NCBI GenBank assembly: GCA_963281155.1
Contig: CAUJLY010000006.1
Span: forward strand, 1,488,001-1,552,000
Direction of reading: 5' to 3'
Length of the DNA: 64,000 nucleotides
Source of the DNA: Rhabditophanes sp. KR3021
Lineage: Eukaryota; Nematoda; Chromadorea; Rhabditida; Alloionematidae
Below the pieces are notes generated by a model. The model was not told the origin of the DNA. It searched no databases and saw only the letters and a program-made list of their open reading frames with translations. Every line of letters begins with the position of its first letter. The first letter of the stretch is position 1. A program made the position numbers and the translations under genes. This document shows, piece by piece, positions 26,072 to 38,760 of this stretch.

Positions 26072-26335
26072 TATTGTTTGTGAGAATGAACGGTATTACG
26101 TAACGACTTACCTACTACTCATTGATACACCTATTGCATAATTTATTATGTGAAAGCATTCATATAATTATAATTAGACAGTCTATGTATGTTTAATCCA
26201 TTGCTTACAATAAACTAATCTATACCATACCGCCACTAACAATTCTTTTTGACTCTAACGTGTGCCGCTTTTTATGTTGTTTAATTTATTTAATAACTGT
26301 TAGTACAAAAATAATTAAATGTATTGTCACTCTTT

Positions 26336-26341
26336 TATAAA
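26336..26341 (+). promoter_or_regulatory. TATA box of the 26.4-kb small gene
   Basis: TATAAA preceded by CTTT and followed by an A/C-rich leader of about 50 bases that ends in the start context CAACAATG. Spacing would allow a transcription start near 26365. Confidence 0.35.
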
Positions 26342-26392
26342 CAACACCAACCAAAACAAAAAGTTGTCTATTGTTTACAAAAAAGTACAACA

Positions 26393-26506
26393 ATGTCAGC
26401 TAAGAACTTTGTATCAGCTTTGGCCAATTTAAAGGGTGTGCGTGAGTTTGGTGCGATTTGGTGGCTCAAAGAAAAAGTGCACTCTCTTGCCGATAAAATA
26501 TATTAA
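26393..26506 (+). CDS. Putative 37-residue microprotein (or first exon)
   Basis: The frame encodes 37 residues starting MSAKNFVSALANLKG and ending EKVHSLADKIY. It has a good start context (CAACAATG), a TATA box 52 bases upstream, and balanced codon use in a very AT-rich area. The middle (FGAIWWLKEKV) is predicted as an amphipathic helix with two adjacent Trp, like short membrane-surface or mitochondrial peptides, but no known family was recognised. A perfect donor GTGAGT occurs inside the frame at 26440-26445, so the first 15 codons could instead be an exon of a longer gene. No downstream acceptor with a good open frame was found. Confidence 0.4.
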   Translation: MSAKNFVSALANLKGVREFGAIWWLKEKVHSLADKIY

Positions 26507-29500
26507 AGTTAATGAGGGCTATATTCACTTTTCCATTTGCTACTTTTATGACTTTTGTCTGAGCTATCACCACAGATTTGGCTATCATATATCCTCATTA
26601 ACATAAGGTTCAACTTTTACTTCCATTATATTATTGTAGCTCCAATTTGTGAGTGTATCTTAAATGACAGAAGTTCCTTTTGTTTGATAATGTGACTTTA
26701 ATTTAATTGAATCAAATTTTTTAATGCTCACTTTCATTGCTTAAAACTATTTTCATAATCGCTTAAAGAGGGTCTCTTTTACTTCAATGATAATTTACAT
26801 CACGATCTTTATTATAATTCTGTTAATATTAAGAAGTTCTAAGACTTTCGATGTTTGACTTCCGTACTTATGTAACTGCGCTATCATTCAAGTGCGTTTG
26901 GTTTAATATAATTTAGGTTTCTTTTATTGTTGTTATTGTTTGGTCTTTAGTTAAGGTAATATTCGCACTAATAGTGTCAAAAATAAACGTTTAAACGTCA
27001 ATCATATTTGTAATTAAAAAAGTTAAAGATCTTTATGCTATTATAATAATTTTCAGCTAATAAAATCTCCAAACCAATCATCATCCATCAATTAATCAAA
27101 TAAAGCATCCATACACCTCTTTGCCAATCCCTTCTCTTAGATAATGGTCAGATATTGAGTTTAAATGATTAGTTAGTAATTTAACATTTTATTAAATTGA
27201 TTGACACTTATATTCAAATTTGCATCGTGTACAAATTAATATTTAATATTTAAATAGAATACTATTAACAATAGAAATAGCTGTTGCCATTTTTCTGAAA
27301 TATCCACCACATTACACGTTAACTTTTATTAAATCGCTTTTAATTATTACCAACGTATGTCGCCTACCACTCTTCAGGAACAAAACCATCTGACAACAAA
27401 CAATACAAAATTATTTATCACCCAAGTACCTTAATTACTTTGATTTATGTTATGATGTTGCGTGTTCGACTTAACACACTCATTTATGGCTTCAATATTT
27501 ATAGCTTTTTTAATCATAATGCATCATCTAGATACTTACATCTTTATTTGACCCTACACATTAATACCATTCAAGCACATATATTGATATATTCTATAAT
27601 ATTATGTATCCTGCTATCAAACCATATCTTTGTTTTTTATCTTTTTGTGGGAATCAACAAAGATGTACCAGAAGTCATTATGTGCTCATACAATGGTATT
27701 AGATCATGGATAAGATTTATTATATTGAACACAGCAGTAACCTTCTTTGCGCTAAATAATAATTCACCTCAAACAAAATACTAAATTTAGTTCCTTTCAA
27801 GAAGGAGGTGATCAATTTAAATCAAACAATTTGGTGTAGTCTTTTTAGAGTAAGAAATTAAGTTTGTTGATGTGTTTTCAATTATTTCTGAACATACCCC
27901 GTTGCTTTATGAGAAATTACTTCTTTTTTATATTCCTCCAGTCTTCTAAACTAAATGATTTGTTATTTTTTTGATGATTATAATTTTTTCAACTTATACT
28001 ATATTATTTTCAATATAAATTCATAGTCATCTTTTAATATTATAACGTTACTATGTTTTAGGCAATTTGTACAAAGAGACTCGAAATTTAAGCATAACAT
28101 ATAAATACATTTATTTATATCATATTCACTTTAATCTCGACCTCACAAATCATTCCCTCACTTCTATTATAACTTTAAGACCTTTACCCAATCAGCTATC
28201 ATATACAAAACATATTTTGTCCTATAGACACAAGCACATATCAACTTTATATAAATGTCATAAATACAATATTTTGGGTATGGTTGTCTTTTTGATTCAA
28301 TTTGTCCTATATAAATGAGTTTAGCCAAAAGTAAAAAAGAAACCGCATCCATATCACCTCCCGAGAAATGAATTCCAAAAAGTGATTGTTGATTGTGTGT
28401 TATTTAATTTAAATGGCTTGTCTTTGTGTCACATGCAACTCTTTCTTCGGTACTACTTTTTTCCCTAGATAATACTTGTTATACAAATTTTGAGCCATGA
28501 CCTGCGATCTTCTTTTTATCATTGTCTTCAACATTAATTCATTTATTTTCCCTTGAGCATCATTCAATTTTGGTAATGAATCAAGAGGAACAAAACATAA
28601 AATGGATGAATCTTTTTGTATTTCTTTTTAGATGTTGAAAAGTTTACTATAATTTGACAAATTCGTCTTTACTTCTTCTTATCAAAGTGACCTTTTCTTT
28701 TAAATGGTCCGTATCAAATGATTTGTCTTATCTTTATTTAGTTTCTCTTATATCATAAAACGGTTTGGATGGTCCTAAATATTTTTAGTGGTGATTTTAC
28801 GTCTATCAAACAATTTAACCCTAAACATCTCACAATCCATATCAAAATGATACCTATGCTCACCTTCAACCGGCTAATACAACATTTTACAATTGCCTTC
28901 ATCATTCCTTTTATGAAGTACATACAAAATATTCAATTTATAAATCAGCGCCTCCATTTTTTCCATACATATTCATCTAAGTACTTGCCTATTTGCTTGT
29001 TAATAAGATTTATCATTCACCAATATATAGATACATCTACATCTATTCATGCTAACTACTACACATACCCACCAATGCTCATTGTCATGTCAAATAAACG
29101 ATGCCATATATATCTTTACGTTTATTTTTCTAATTTACATATAATATATCACGGTCATATCATCACGCCTGTATCTATTTTGTATTCACTCACTTAAATT
29201 GAACAAGCAACAACTCTTCCTTTCATACATTATCCTCATTATTAAAATCGGTCCGAGCTTTCCCCAAACAACTAACTGACTCAGGCAAATATTATTATTA
29301 GTTGCAGCTGGTAAAACAATACTTCCAATATATCAATTGTAATTTGAAGTTTCCCAAAAAAAGTTCCATGAAGATGATATAAGGGAAAGTTGATAATTTA
29401 AACACTTCACCATACTTAACTAAACAAAACCTTACCTCTCATCTATCCATTTTTTGACGATCTAACTACTTATTATTAGGTTCCTTGAAATGTACTTCAT

Positions 29501-30475
29501 GTGACAAGTCTTAAATGATCGGTTCTCATATTTTAGTTAATACCCACATCTAAATGTATTAACAGCTTTCAACACAACCACCCAACCATTCATTATCTTA
29601 ATTTGTTCTGATTTTTGTAATAGTAGGCAAATGACTCTTCTTCTGAACTTTTTATTTACTTCTATGTACATTTATACTACTATTATACGTCCATTCATCA
29701 TCCCTCAGACCCTCTTTATTACCTTAATGACACTTTTCAACAGAGCCACCTGTCTATTTTGGGTAATTACGAGATTAAATCTTTGTATTAATATTATTGT
29801 TCTTCTTTCCTACATTATATCATTGAATAAACGATCTATCTGTGGCTTATTAAGTCAATTTACTCATACCTTCAAACAACCATTAAAAGTCATTTCATAT
29901 TTATAAATCTTTCCATTGAAGTAACTCATTTTTGTTACTAAAATTGTTCATTCTACCAATATTTTAATAACAATTTGCCTGCCTCCATTTCCCAACTTTT
30001 TTAACTGACTAGATATCATTATAAAATTAATTAGTATAGAAATTACCACACTGTCGGATATTTAAGAATAATAATTACCAAAACAAATCTATCTAAATCT
30101 ATCTGAACACAAATCTTAATCCCTTGTCTAAATGTTGGACCATCATTCGTTATAAACGTGTTATAGCACCCTATAAACCAGATCGTTTAATGGCATTTAC
30201 CTCTCCATTTACCATTACTCATTCCTAAAAAAGACAACCAACACTCGTAATTAATTGTTAATCCGCTTTGCGCCTTTGTTTACTTTAGAAGTCGAAGTAA
30301 AGACGAGGTTACAATTTGTTCTAATGTAATAGTTTGCCTCAATTATAGATCACACAACTATTTAGACAACCTATACTGATTATTATACTGCATATTACAA
30401 ATTTATTCTTTTGTTTCTTTTCCATATCACTCTGCCGCCCCCCAACAAGACAGAGAGCCAACTTTGTTTTGTCAG
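26507..30475. other. Pyrimidine-rich interval upstream of Prickle
   Basis: About 4 kb in which the + strand is visibly rich in C and T and poor in G. The long frames at 27440-27784, 28769-29197 and 29631-29906 consist of Ile/Leu/Tyr/His/Thr/Phe, which is what such composition yields by chance. The interval probably holds Prickle's promoter or a long 5'-UTR intron. Confidence 0.4.
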
Positions 30476-30486
30476 TTTAAGGAGAT

Positions 30487-32536
30487 ATGACCAGCGTTTG
30501 TTCCACGGCAACTGCTTCACTCGTTCGAATTTATTCGGATAGCAGCCAAGCTACACAATCAACTTCGGATGATGACAGCGGCTGCATTCGAGATGAATAT
30601 GTATGGGTTCCAAAAGGAGTTAAACCAGATATGGTAAGTTCCACGCAAAAAGACTGCACATAATTTATGCCCAAATAAATAGACTTTCTCATTAACTATT
30701 TATGCTGCCTTTGTCCAAGACTTGAGTAATGAGTTGTGTTAACCATCAAAAACCTTTTTCCTTATCATAAATGATGTGGCGAAGGAGCAGTAGATTGGAT
30801 TATTGTTGTTTGTAGTTGAGATGTAAATAATTAATATGAATCAATCACAAATGAGACCATACAACGATTAATAACTGTCTCTAAATGTTTGTTTGCAGAT
30901 ACATATGTACTTTGCTTCAATCCCAGAAAATCGTATTCCTTATGCCAATTCGGTGGGTGAAAAGTGGAGGAAAGAACAACTAATTATTCAGCTTCCGCCA
31001 CAAGATTTAGATGTAAAAGATTGTGGCAACATCTCAATACAAGAACAAAGAGAATTGACCACCTTTGCCGAAACCAGGAGAAGGGAATGCGGTGATCAGG
31101 GAATGGTACAAATGTTACCACTACTACCTAATAGCAAACTCAAATGTTACCACTGCCATTCCTCATTTCGAAAAGGAGAAATTGTGATTAAAACAAACAG
31201 ATTTGATCAAAATACTTTATGGCATCCCAGATGTTTTCAATGTACTGAATGTAGTGAACTTTTGGTGGACTTAATTTATTATAAAGCTGATAGTGAAATT
31301 TATTGCGGACGTCACCATGCAGAAAGATACAAAGTGAGATGTGGTAAATGCGATGAAGTAAGCCATAAACACTTTTAAACCATTTAATTTGTTTTTTTTC
31401 CTTTACAGCTCATCTTTTCAAATGAATGTACAGAGGCAGAAGGCCGGGCCTGGCATATGAAGCACTTTCTTTGCGCATCTTGCGACTGCCAATTAGGTGG
31501 TCAACGATATATTGCCAAAGATGAGGGAATGTATTGCACACCCTGTTATTATTCATCTTACCCACACATTTCCTGCAACACCTGTCAGAAGGAAATTGTT
31601 CCGGACAAACCACACATTACTAAGTCAAATTTCCATTGGCATACAGATGAGAGATGTTTTTGTTGTAGTGTTTGTGAGATCAATTTGATGGGTAAGAACT
31701 TTAATTTTCAAGGCAATCAATTATTTTGTATGAGGGAAGGATGTAGAAGGATGGAGCGGGCAATGTCCCAGCAGTCTACCTCTAGTGGGCCATCATCCTT
31801 TAATTCAAAGGCAAATAATAGGAAGTTGTCGTCGACGTCCTCAGACTACCCCTTAAATTCATCAAGAAACCACAACACTAGTGGATCATTAGAAAAAGAC
31901 TGTTCTCGAAGTTCCATTAAAAGCTCGCCCTCCTTGTCAATGGACCAAAGAATGATGTCTGCATCCTCAACTAACATGGGCCCTAACAACGACAACATTA
32001 GCACAACGGAAAATGTATACGAAACCTTATACCCCTGTGGATCATCAAACTCCTCGTCGCGTGGTTCTTTAATCTACCCAGCCTCATCAAGATACGACAA
32101 TGAGAAAAGTTATCCCAAAAACGCATTGCCACCACCCCCACCGCACCTTCCACCCTACAAACAAAACGTCCGCTTTGTAGATGATTCGTACCATTCATGG
32201 AAGTCACGAAGATCAGATCCGGTCAAATGGTCCAGAGATGTGGAACCAATAAGAGGAGCCACCACACGCCCCTGTTCTTCCTGTTCCTCCTCAGATAGTG
32301 AACGAGACGATGAATTTCTGTCTGAATACTTAGCAGCATCTGGTGACTTCACCTACTCGTTCAAAAAAAGTCACCTCCCAATTAACAACTACACATCCCC
32401 CCCAAGGCCCAACCAACTAATTGAACCTTTCACCAAACTAACCTTCCCCTCCCCCAAACACCACCAACCCTCCAAATATATTCAAACAAAAAAAGCAAAA
32501 AAGAAAAGTTCAGGCAAGTCATGTATCGTCTCCTAA
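30487..32536 (+). CDS. prickle: Prickle-like PET-LIM planar polarity protein
   Basis: Three exons (30487-30633, 30899-31357, 31409-32536) encode 577 residues with phase-0 junctions. Prickle acts at the cell cortex in planar cell polarity with Vang/Strabismus and Dishevelled. The PET domain covers residues 38-123, opening with YVWVPKGVKPDM and containing YFASIPENRIPY. Three LIM zinc-binding domains follow at about 131-193, 196-255 and 256-318, with Cys/His pairs such as CYHCH, CGKCDE and CNTCQKE all present. The C-terminal half is Ser/Pro-rich with a five-proline run. The last four residues, CIVS, form a CaaX box, which in Prickle is farnesylated for membrane association; this separates it from Testin, which lacks it. 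The tail is shorter than in insects or vertebrates. A strong acceptor (TTTTGTCAG) lies 11 bases before the ATG. Confidence 0.93.
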
Positions 32537-32696
32537 CAAAGATACCTCTTCCCAATTGCAAATATATCAGTGAAGGTCAAAGATGAAGCTTAAAGCACTT
32601 ATTTGTTTATAATAATTAAAATGGAACTTATGTCACCACCAATAATAGTTTATTTATATCTGAATTTATTATCAATTATTGAAATGGCTTGTGGAT

Positions 32697-32702
32697 AATA
32701 AA
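32697..32702 (+). other. Poly(A) signal of Prickle
   Basis: AATAAA 161 bases after the Prickle stop codon. Confidence 0.5.
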
Positions 32703-33325
32703 ATTATTAGATAACGTTTAGCTTTTATTTGGGGTTGTTTGTGGAATCAAATTTGAAGTTGGTGGAGAAGGGATTTAATTTGTGAGAAGCAGTCAGTTTA
32801 GTGGAAAAATGGGGGAAATACAATAATTATTTGTCTTCTTAAATCTTTCAATAATAAACCCACAAAAAGTTTGCTATTTAAAGCCGTTTCAATTTAACAG
32901 TGACTTGCCCTTCACCAACTTGTATCATTTGTCATTTATTAAGGTCCATTTGCACTAAACATACTTTAACTATTTACAAATAATATTTTTGGAGGATCGT
33001 GTATTTGGCACGTTTAAGTGTGTTATTTATTTAGGCCCTTTTTTGTTTGCAAACAAATTATAATAATAAAAGATTTACAACACAGATAATCATCCATTTC
33101 AAAGTCAGATTTTTAGAACCTACACCGCAAATACATACATATCACAACAAATTAAAGTGCCACTTACCAAATATTGTCAAAAGCATTGCAATTTTATCTT
33201 TCCAAAAGGTTAAGTTAACAATTATAAATTTGGAACAGACTATTAAAACATCTGTTTTGGCTTTTGTGTGCATATTAAATTTATAAAAAACACAAACCAA
33301 CACATTCTTTAAATGGCATAACCAA
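32703..33325. other. Convergent gap between Prickle and GOLGA7
   Basis: AT-rich DNA between two convergent 3' ends. Frames at 33047-33286 (+) and 33142-33462 (-) overlap antisense and have no recognisable content. Confidence 0.4.
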
Positions 33326-33331
33326 TTTATT
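33326..33331 (-). other. Poly(A) signal of GOLGA7
   Basis: AATAAA on the minus strand, about 130 bases beyond the GOLGA7 stop codon. Confidence 0.5.
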
Positions 33332-33458
33332 GAAGAAAAAGATAAAACAAAGAAGTAGAAGCAACAACGTTGTATTAATAATACTATTGGCAAACTAAAT
33401 GAGATGAAATTATGCTTAGATGTAATAACATTTAAAAAGATCCTATTTTCATGATCTT

Positions 33459-33978
33459 TCAACGAGGTACCAATGAAACGGGCGCATTTAAGACGGGCGC
33501 TGATGGGGCATCAAATTCGTTCAAAATCACCACTTCGATCTAGAAATAAAAAGAATGTTATCCCCATACACAAACTCTCCCCAAAACGTACCACTCGTAA
33601 GCCCTTTTTCATTGGGTTAGTAATGAACAAATTCCTGTCCTGAAAGATAGATTTATTCTTCACCTCAATAAAGTCAATGATCCCATCTATCGCCTTATTA
33701 TAAGAAGACTTCACACACAACGAGAACAGGTAACATGTAAGGCAGTTGAAGCAAGTTTCTAAGGCAGATGCTATGTTGACTTTGGCAGCTGTTTCGAATT
33801 TTTCATTTATCGTATTTATGAAATCTACCCACACTTCTTTTTCGCACCTCTCTCCTACGAGGCCAGGTAATTCGGTAGTGAAGCGGACATTAAGGCCCTT
33901 CGTATAGTCTCGTTGAATGAAAACTCGCCGGCAATCTCCTAAACTCCTCTTCGACACTAAGTCTTGAAGTTCTGTCAT
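33459..33978 (-). CDS. GOLGA7: Golgin A7 / ERF4 family palmitoyltransferase cofactor
   Basis: Two exons (33978-33592 and 33539-33459) encode 155 residues. GOLGA7 (GCP16), like yeast Erf4, is the accessory subunit that stabilises a DHHC palmitoyltransferase (DHHC9 in mammals) that palmitoylates Ras at the Golgi. Recognisable blocks in order: FIQRDYTKG near residue 20, then INEKFETA, the Cys cluster CFNCLTCYLFSLC, which in GOLGA7 carries palmitoylated cysteines, then NPMKKGLRV|IEV across the intron. The junction GTACGT..TTTCTAG restores the family's GLRVIE motif, which confirms the exon model. Length is near the mammalian 137. The first ATG in frame is at 33978, with a splice acceptor eight bases upstream. 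The gene starts 349 bp downstream of the MED12 stop on the same strand. Confidence 0.88.
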
Positions 33979-34326
33979 CCTCAAACCTACTTAAAAACTA
34001 AATTTAACCACACCAATCATGAATAAGTATAAAAATCGAATAAACGACTATATTAAAAGTAATCTAATTATTTTTCAAAATGATTCTTTAGTTAAATAAA
34101 GCATATATATAAAAAAGTAAACTAATTCACAAAAATAGTATTAAGCACATAACAAGCATTCACCTTAAAATAAGAATACTGAGGTTAAAAAGAGATATAT
34201 ATACATATTTGATATAGACAGAAGGAAAGATCACGTTAAAGTGGGAACATTAAAAGGGATGAGTGAGTGGTCAGAACAACGGTGTCCACGCACAACAAAA
34301 ACCAAATAGGTTACTAAGTAAAGATG

Positions 34327-37300
34327 CTAGAAGGGTTTGGATTGGTAGTTGTGTTGGTTGTATTGTGGGTGTTGTTGTTGATTGTGTGGGTGTTGCATGC
34401 CCTGCCCTTGCATCCCCATTCCTTGTTGGGTGGGATTGTGTTGTTGTTGGGTGTTTGGGAGTTGTTGGGCCATTTGGAGTTGTTGTTGGTGTTGCATTTG
34501 ACTGTGTGAGGATTGCTGTTGTTGCTGACTATTCATCCTAAAAAACGTTACTCAATACAAGTTAAGTAAAATTATCTTACATCATGTCGGTGCGTTGTTG
34601 ATGTTGATTTTGTTGGACATTTCCTTCGTATGGATTAGCCATGTGGTTGTGCTTTGGAGGTCCGTGCATGTCGTACCCATTTTGTGGTTGACCAGCCATT
34701 GGATTGATCTGTTGGTTGTTGATGTTGGCATGTTGCTTATTTTTGATGATCGAATTTAATTTGTCTTTTGTAGAAATGCCTACATTGTTTCTTTGTTGTT
34801 GCAATTGCTGTCCATTTGGCATTGAGTTCATTTGCTGTCCATGAACATTACTGCTCCAGTTGTTTTGAGCATTAGGATGCTGGGGGGCAATTTGCTGTTG
34901 GTGGACATTGTGCTGAGGTCCAATTTGTTGCTGATTATGCAGCTGCTGCTGTCCCATTTGATTTCCTTGGCTTTGGTGAGTCATTTGTTGTTGTTGGTGC
35001 ATTTGTTGTTGACGAATCATATTAGCATTAGGCTGTCCCATTTGATTCGCTCCAACATTTTGGTGTGGCGGCATTTGGTGTTGGAGGTGTGGTGGTGGAA
35101 TTTGACCCCCTTGTTGGCCCATTTGATGGGGCATATTTTGTGGAGGAATGTTGGGTGGCATTTGTTGGGAACTTTGGTTTTGTCCATAATAGGGAGCATT
35201 TGCATTCTGTTGCATATTTCCCACCATTCCAGGGCCTTGATTCATCATATTATTTCCTCCTCCCTGACCTGGATTCATTAATGAATTTGGTTGCTGTTGA
35301 CTATATCCACCACTCATTCCCCCCTGTTGCCCATGCTGATTGCCCAGTTGGTGTTGTTGCATCGACTTAATCTGTTGGTGACTCATCGGCGGAGCCCCTT
35401 GGCCTTGCTGGTTAGGCAGATGGTGCTGTTGTTGCTGGGGGAGTTGGTTGTTAGAATGAAGAGGATTGATGTTCATTCCTACGTTACCTCCCATGGAATT
35501 CATTGGATTGTTGGGGCCAGCATTCATTCCACTACTGGCACCACCATTCATCGGTCCTTGATTCATGGAAGAGGAGTGCATTGCATTCATAGGCCCATTA
35601 TTCATTGCATTATTCATAGGCGGAATGTTCATTGGGTTGCCATTCATTGAACTATTGTTCATCAAGTTGTTGTTCATCTGATTATTATTGATTGCATTTG
35701 GATTGCCCATGGAATTAGGATTATTCATGCCAATGTTCATTGCATTTCCATTGTTAGGGGGAATATGACGAGAAAGGATGTTATTTTGGGAATTCATAGA
35801 ATGATTAGGCTGTTGCATGGATTGGGAAGGGTGCATTTGCGGGGCATTGGGTTGACTGCCAGGTTGATGCATTGTCTGGGTGTTAGATTGGTGGATAGAC
35901 TGACTATTCGGTTGGTGCATTGTCTGGCTATTTGGTTGGTGGATGGGCTGGCTGCCTGGTTGACTCATGTTTGAATTCATTGCCGGAGTCAAGCTTTGGT
36001 GAGAAGATTGATTAATGGCCCCACTAAGATTCGGGTGAGGTGGTGGTTGATTCATTCCCGAATTGATGTTCTGATGAGGGGGGAGTTGTTGGGTCATTCC
36101 TGGATGGATCCCTTGGTTCATTACATTGCTCATACCTTGACTCATTCCAGAGTTCATACTTTGATTTGAACCTTGCCCAAGTCCTGCATTCATACCTGCT
36201 GAACTAAGATTGTTTTGGGAGGGATGCTGGGTCATGCCTGGATGTCCAGACTGATTCATCCCGGAATTTAGGTTATGCTGTGAAGACAACTGCGCATTCA
36301 TTGAAGAATTCAAAGGTACATGAGATTGTTGTGGATTCATTCCAGAATTCATTGAAGGCATCTGCTGGTTTAGGTTAGGATTCGGAGTCAAATGCGACTG
36401 TTGGTTAATAGGAGCATTTAGAGAATTGTGATTGATGCCCAAATTCATGTTTTGGTTCAGTCCAGAATTCATATTTTGACTCATGCTTCCTGCATTCATT
36501 CCGTGTCCAGGATTCATTTGCTGACCACCGTTCATTTGATGAGGATTAAGATGAGATGGCTGATTAGGAGGCTGTCCAGGATTATTCATGATTCCTTGAT
36601 TCATTCCCCCAGGCCCCTGAATTGCATGCATTTGATGTCCGCTCATTTGAGCCCCAGAACCATGCATTGCTTGCGATGAATTGATATTGGGGTTATTCAT
36701 TTGCGCCTGTTGTCCCAGATTGGGATGCATTGACTGTTGATTGAGGCTTGGATGAATAAGTGGACCCATTCCTTGCCCAGCATTATGCATCGAACCTTGG
36801 TTACTACTATTCTGCATAGGAACTTGGTTGTTAACATTCTGCATGGATCCTTGATTATTAACATTCTGCATTGGCTGATTGTTGGCATTCTGCATAGGAG
36901 GTTGGTTGTTGATACTACCTATGGAAGTTCCGAAATTTTGCATACATCCCTGTTGATTTCCCATTCCTTGGATCGAACCTTGGTTGGAGACATTCTGATT
37001 ACCACCCATCTGGCCTTGATTTTGAGGGTTCGCCATAGGACCTGCAACACCAACATTTTGATTGCCCATATTCACCATGGCATTTTGCATTGGACCACCT
37101 TGATTACCTTGCATTGGGTTTTGGTTGGCTTGGCTTGAGTTTTGGTTTGGTTGGGCTGGGTTGTGGTTACCTTGGCTTGATCCTTGATTAGATTGGGATG
37201 GGTTGTTGGGATGGATAGGATTGGGGTGAGTTGGAGGTTGGCCACCCTGCATCGAGCTCTGACTCCCGATCATATTGCCTTGACTTTGGTTTGGAGGATG

Positions 37301-38760
37301 GATAGAGGACAGGTTACTCTGCAGCACTTGTCCATTAGAACCATGTAATTGGTTGGCTGACTCATGCATTGAATTGGGCGGTTGTTTGTGGTGCATCTGA
37401 CCAGAATGAAGATTGGGTTGGGAATTCAAGTGTTGGTGGGAGTGAGATTGCTGGTTGGACATATTTGGATTGGGGTGTTGAATGGACAAAGTAGGGGGGT
37501 TGTTGCTGAGTTGGGAGTTTTGATTCATGCCAGGGTTTGTGATGTGCTGTTGGGCTGATTGGTTTGAATTGGGATGGTTGAGAAGATTTGGAGGATTTTG
37601 AGGGATAGGTGGTTTGGGTTGGTTGGCAGGATTGTGGTGTGATAGGAGAGGAGGTTGGTTGTTTGGAGCATTGATGCCCGAATGTCCCATTGATTGATTG
37701 TCGTGGGAATTGATTCCTAGGGAAGGTCTGTTAATTTGCATCATATCCATTTGTTGAGCATTATGAGGATGGTTCAACATATGTCCTTGAGTGTTGTTGA
37801 TGTTCTGTCCATGAATATTTGGCTGTTGGTTAGAGTTTTGCATCCCAGGCCCATTCATGTGTGGGTTGCGGATATTTGGAATGCCTTGTTGGTTGGCAAT
37901 AGAAGGTTGACTCATTGAGTGCGACATATTACCAGGACCAATATTAGCATTTTGGTTGGGCATCGCCAAATTATTAGACGGTCTATTGACATTTGAATTC
38001 AGAGGTTGATTATGAATATTTTGCGGAGGCCCAGAATTCATCATTGGAGGTTGAGAATTCATAGGTTGAGAGTTGATTGATGAATTATTAGGATTAGCCG
38101 AAATATCGGATTGTCTCATTCCAGATGGGTTTCCTACTTGGCTACTCATACCATTTGGAATTCCATTATTTTGTTCAATAATTGTGATGTCATTATTAGC
38201 GCTTCCCTTTGGTTCCTTCTTCTTTTTGGGTGGTTTGGGTTGAGGTGGTCCGTTAGGGTTTTGTGCCCTCTTACGATTTTGCTTAGTTGGTGTGGGTATT
38301 GTGATAGGAGGAGGTTGAGACACCATAGGAGATTGATTAACTTGCGAAATATTGTTTTGCGTTACTATGTTTGGCATATTCTGAGACCCTTGATTAGATG
38401 TAGTGGAATTTGATTTTGCAGAAGGTTGTTGATTCAAGTATGGCCCATTCATTTGAGACAGCTTTTGACCACTGGTTTGAGGATTGTTAAGCATGCTCTG
38501 CAGATTAGTTTGTGACTGAGATTGGTTATAATGCGGTGGCTGGTTAATATTTGGTAAAGGCTTTGGAGCCAATGGGTTTGTTCCAGATGTAATTTGGTTG
38601 GGCATTGTAATGGGAGGAAGATGGTGGGGTCTGTGCAGACCTTGGGTTGGTGGAATTGGCAAAATTGGTTGGACAGGCATCATTTCTATGTCTGGTCTGG
38701 GAGGCTGATTAAAGATCGGCTTTTGTTGGGAAGTAATAGCAGTAGAGGACGTTGAAATGG
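34327..38760 (-). repeat. Low-complexity Asn/Gln/Met/Pro coding tract in MED12
   Basis: About 4.4 kb of coding DNA made of short, irregular repeats such as NQ, MNN, QP, GMNS and HQ. On the + strand it appears as endless TTG, CAT and GTT triplets. This explains the many spurious frames on the opposite strand. The encoded tract is prion-like in composition. Confidence 0.85.

Noticed and set aside
27440..29906. Long + strand frames of 90-142 codons with membrane-like translations
   Set aside because: Rich in Ile, Leu, Tyr, His, Thr and Phe, as any pyrimidine-rich AT-rich DNA would give; no start context, introns or domains.
34832..38413. Many + strand open frames of 60-150 codons opposite MED12
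   Set aside because: They are complements of the repetitive Asn/Gln/Met coding tract and consist of Leu/His/Ile/Val repeats with no independent support.
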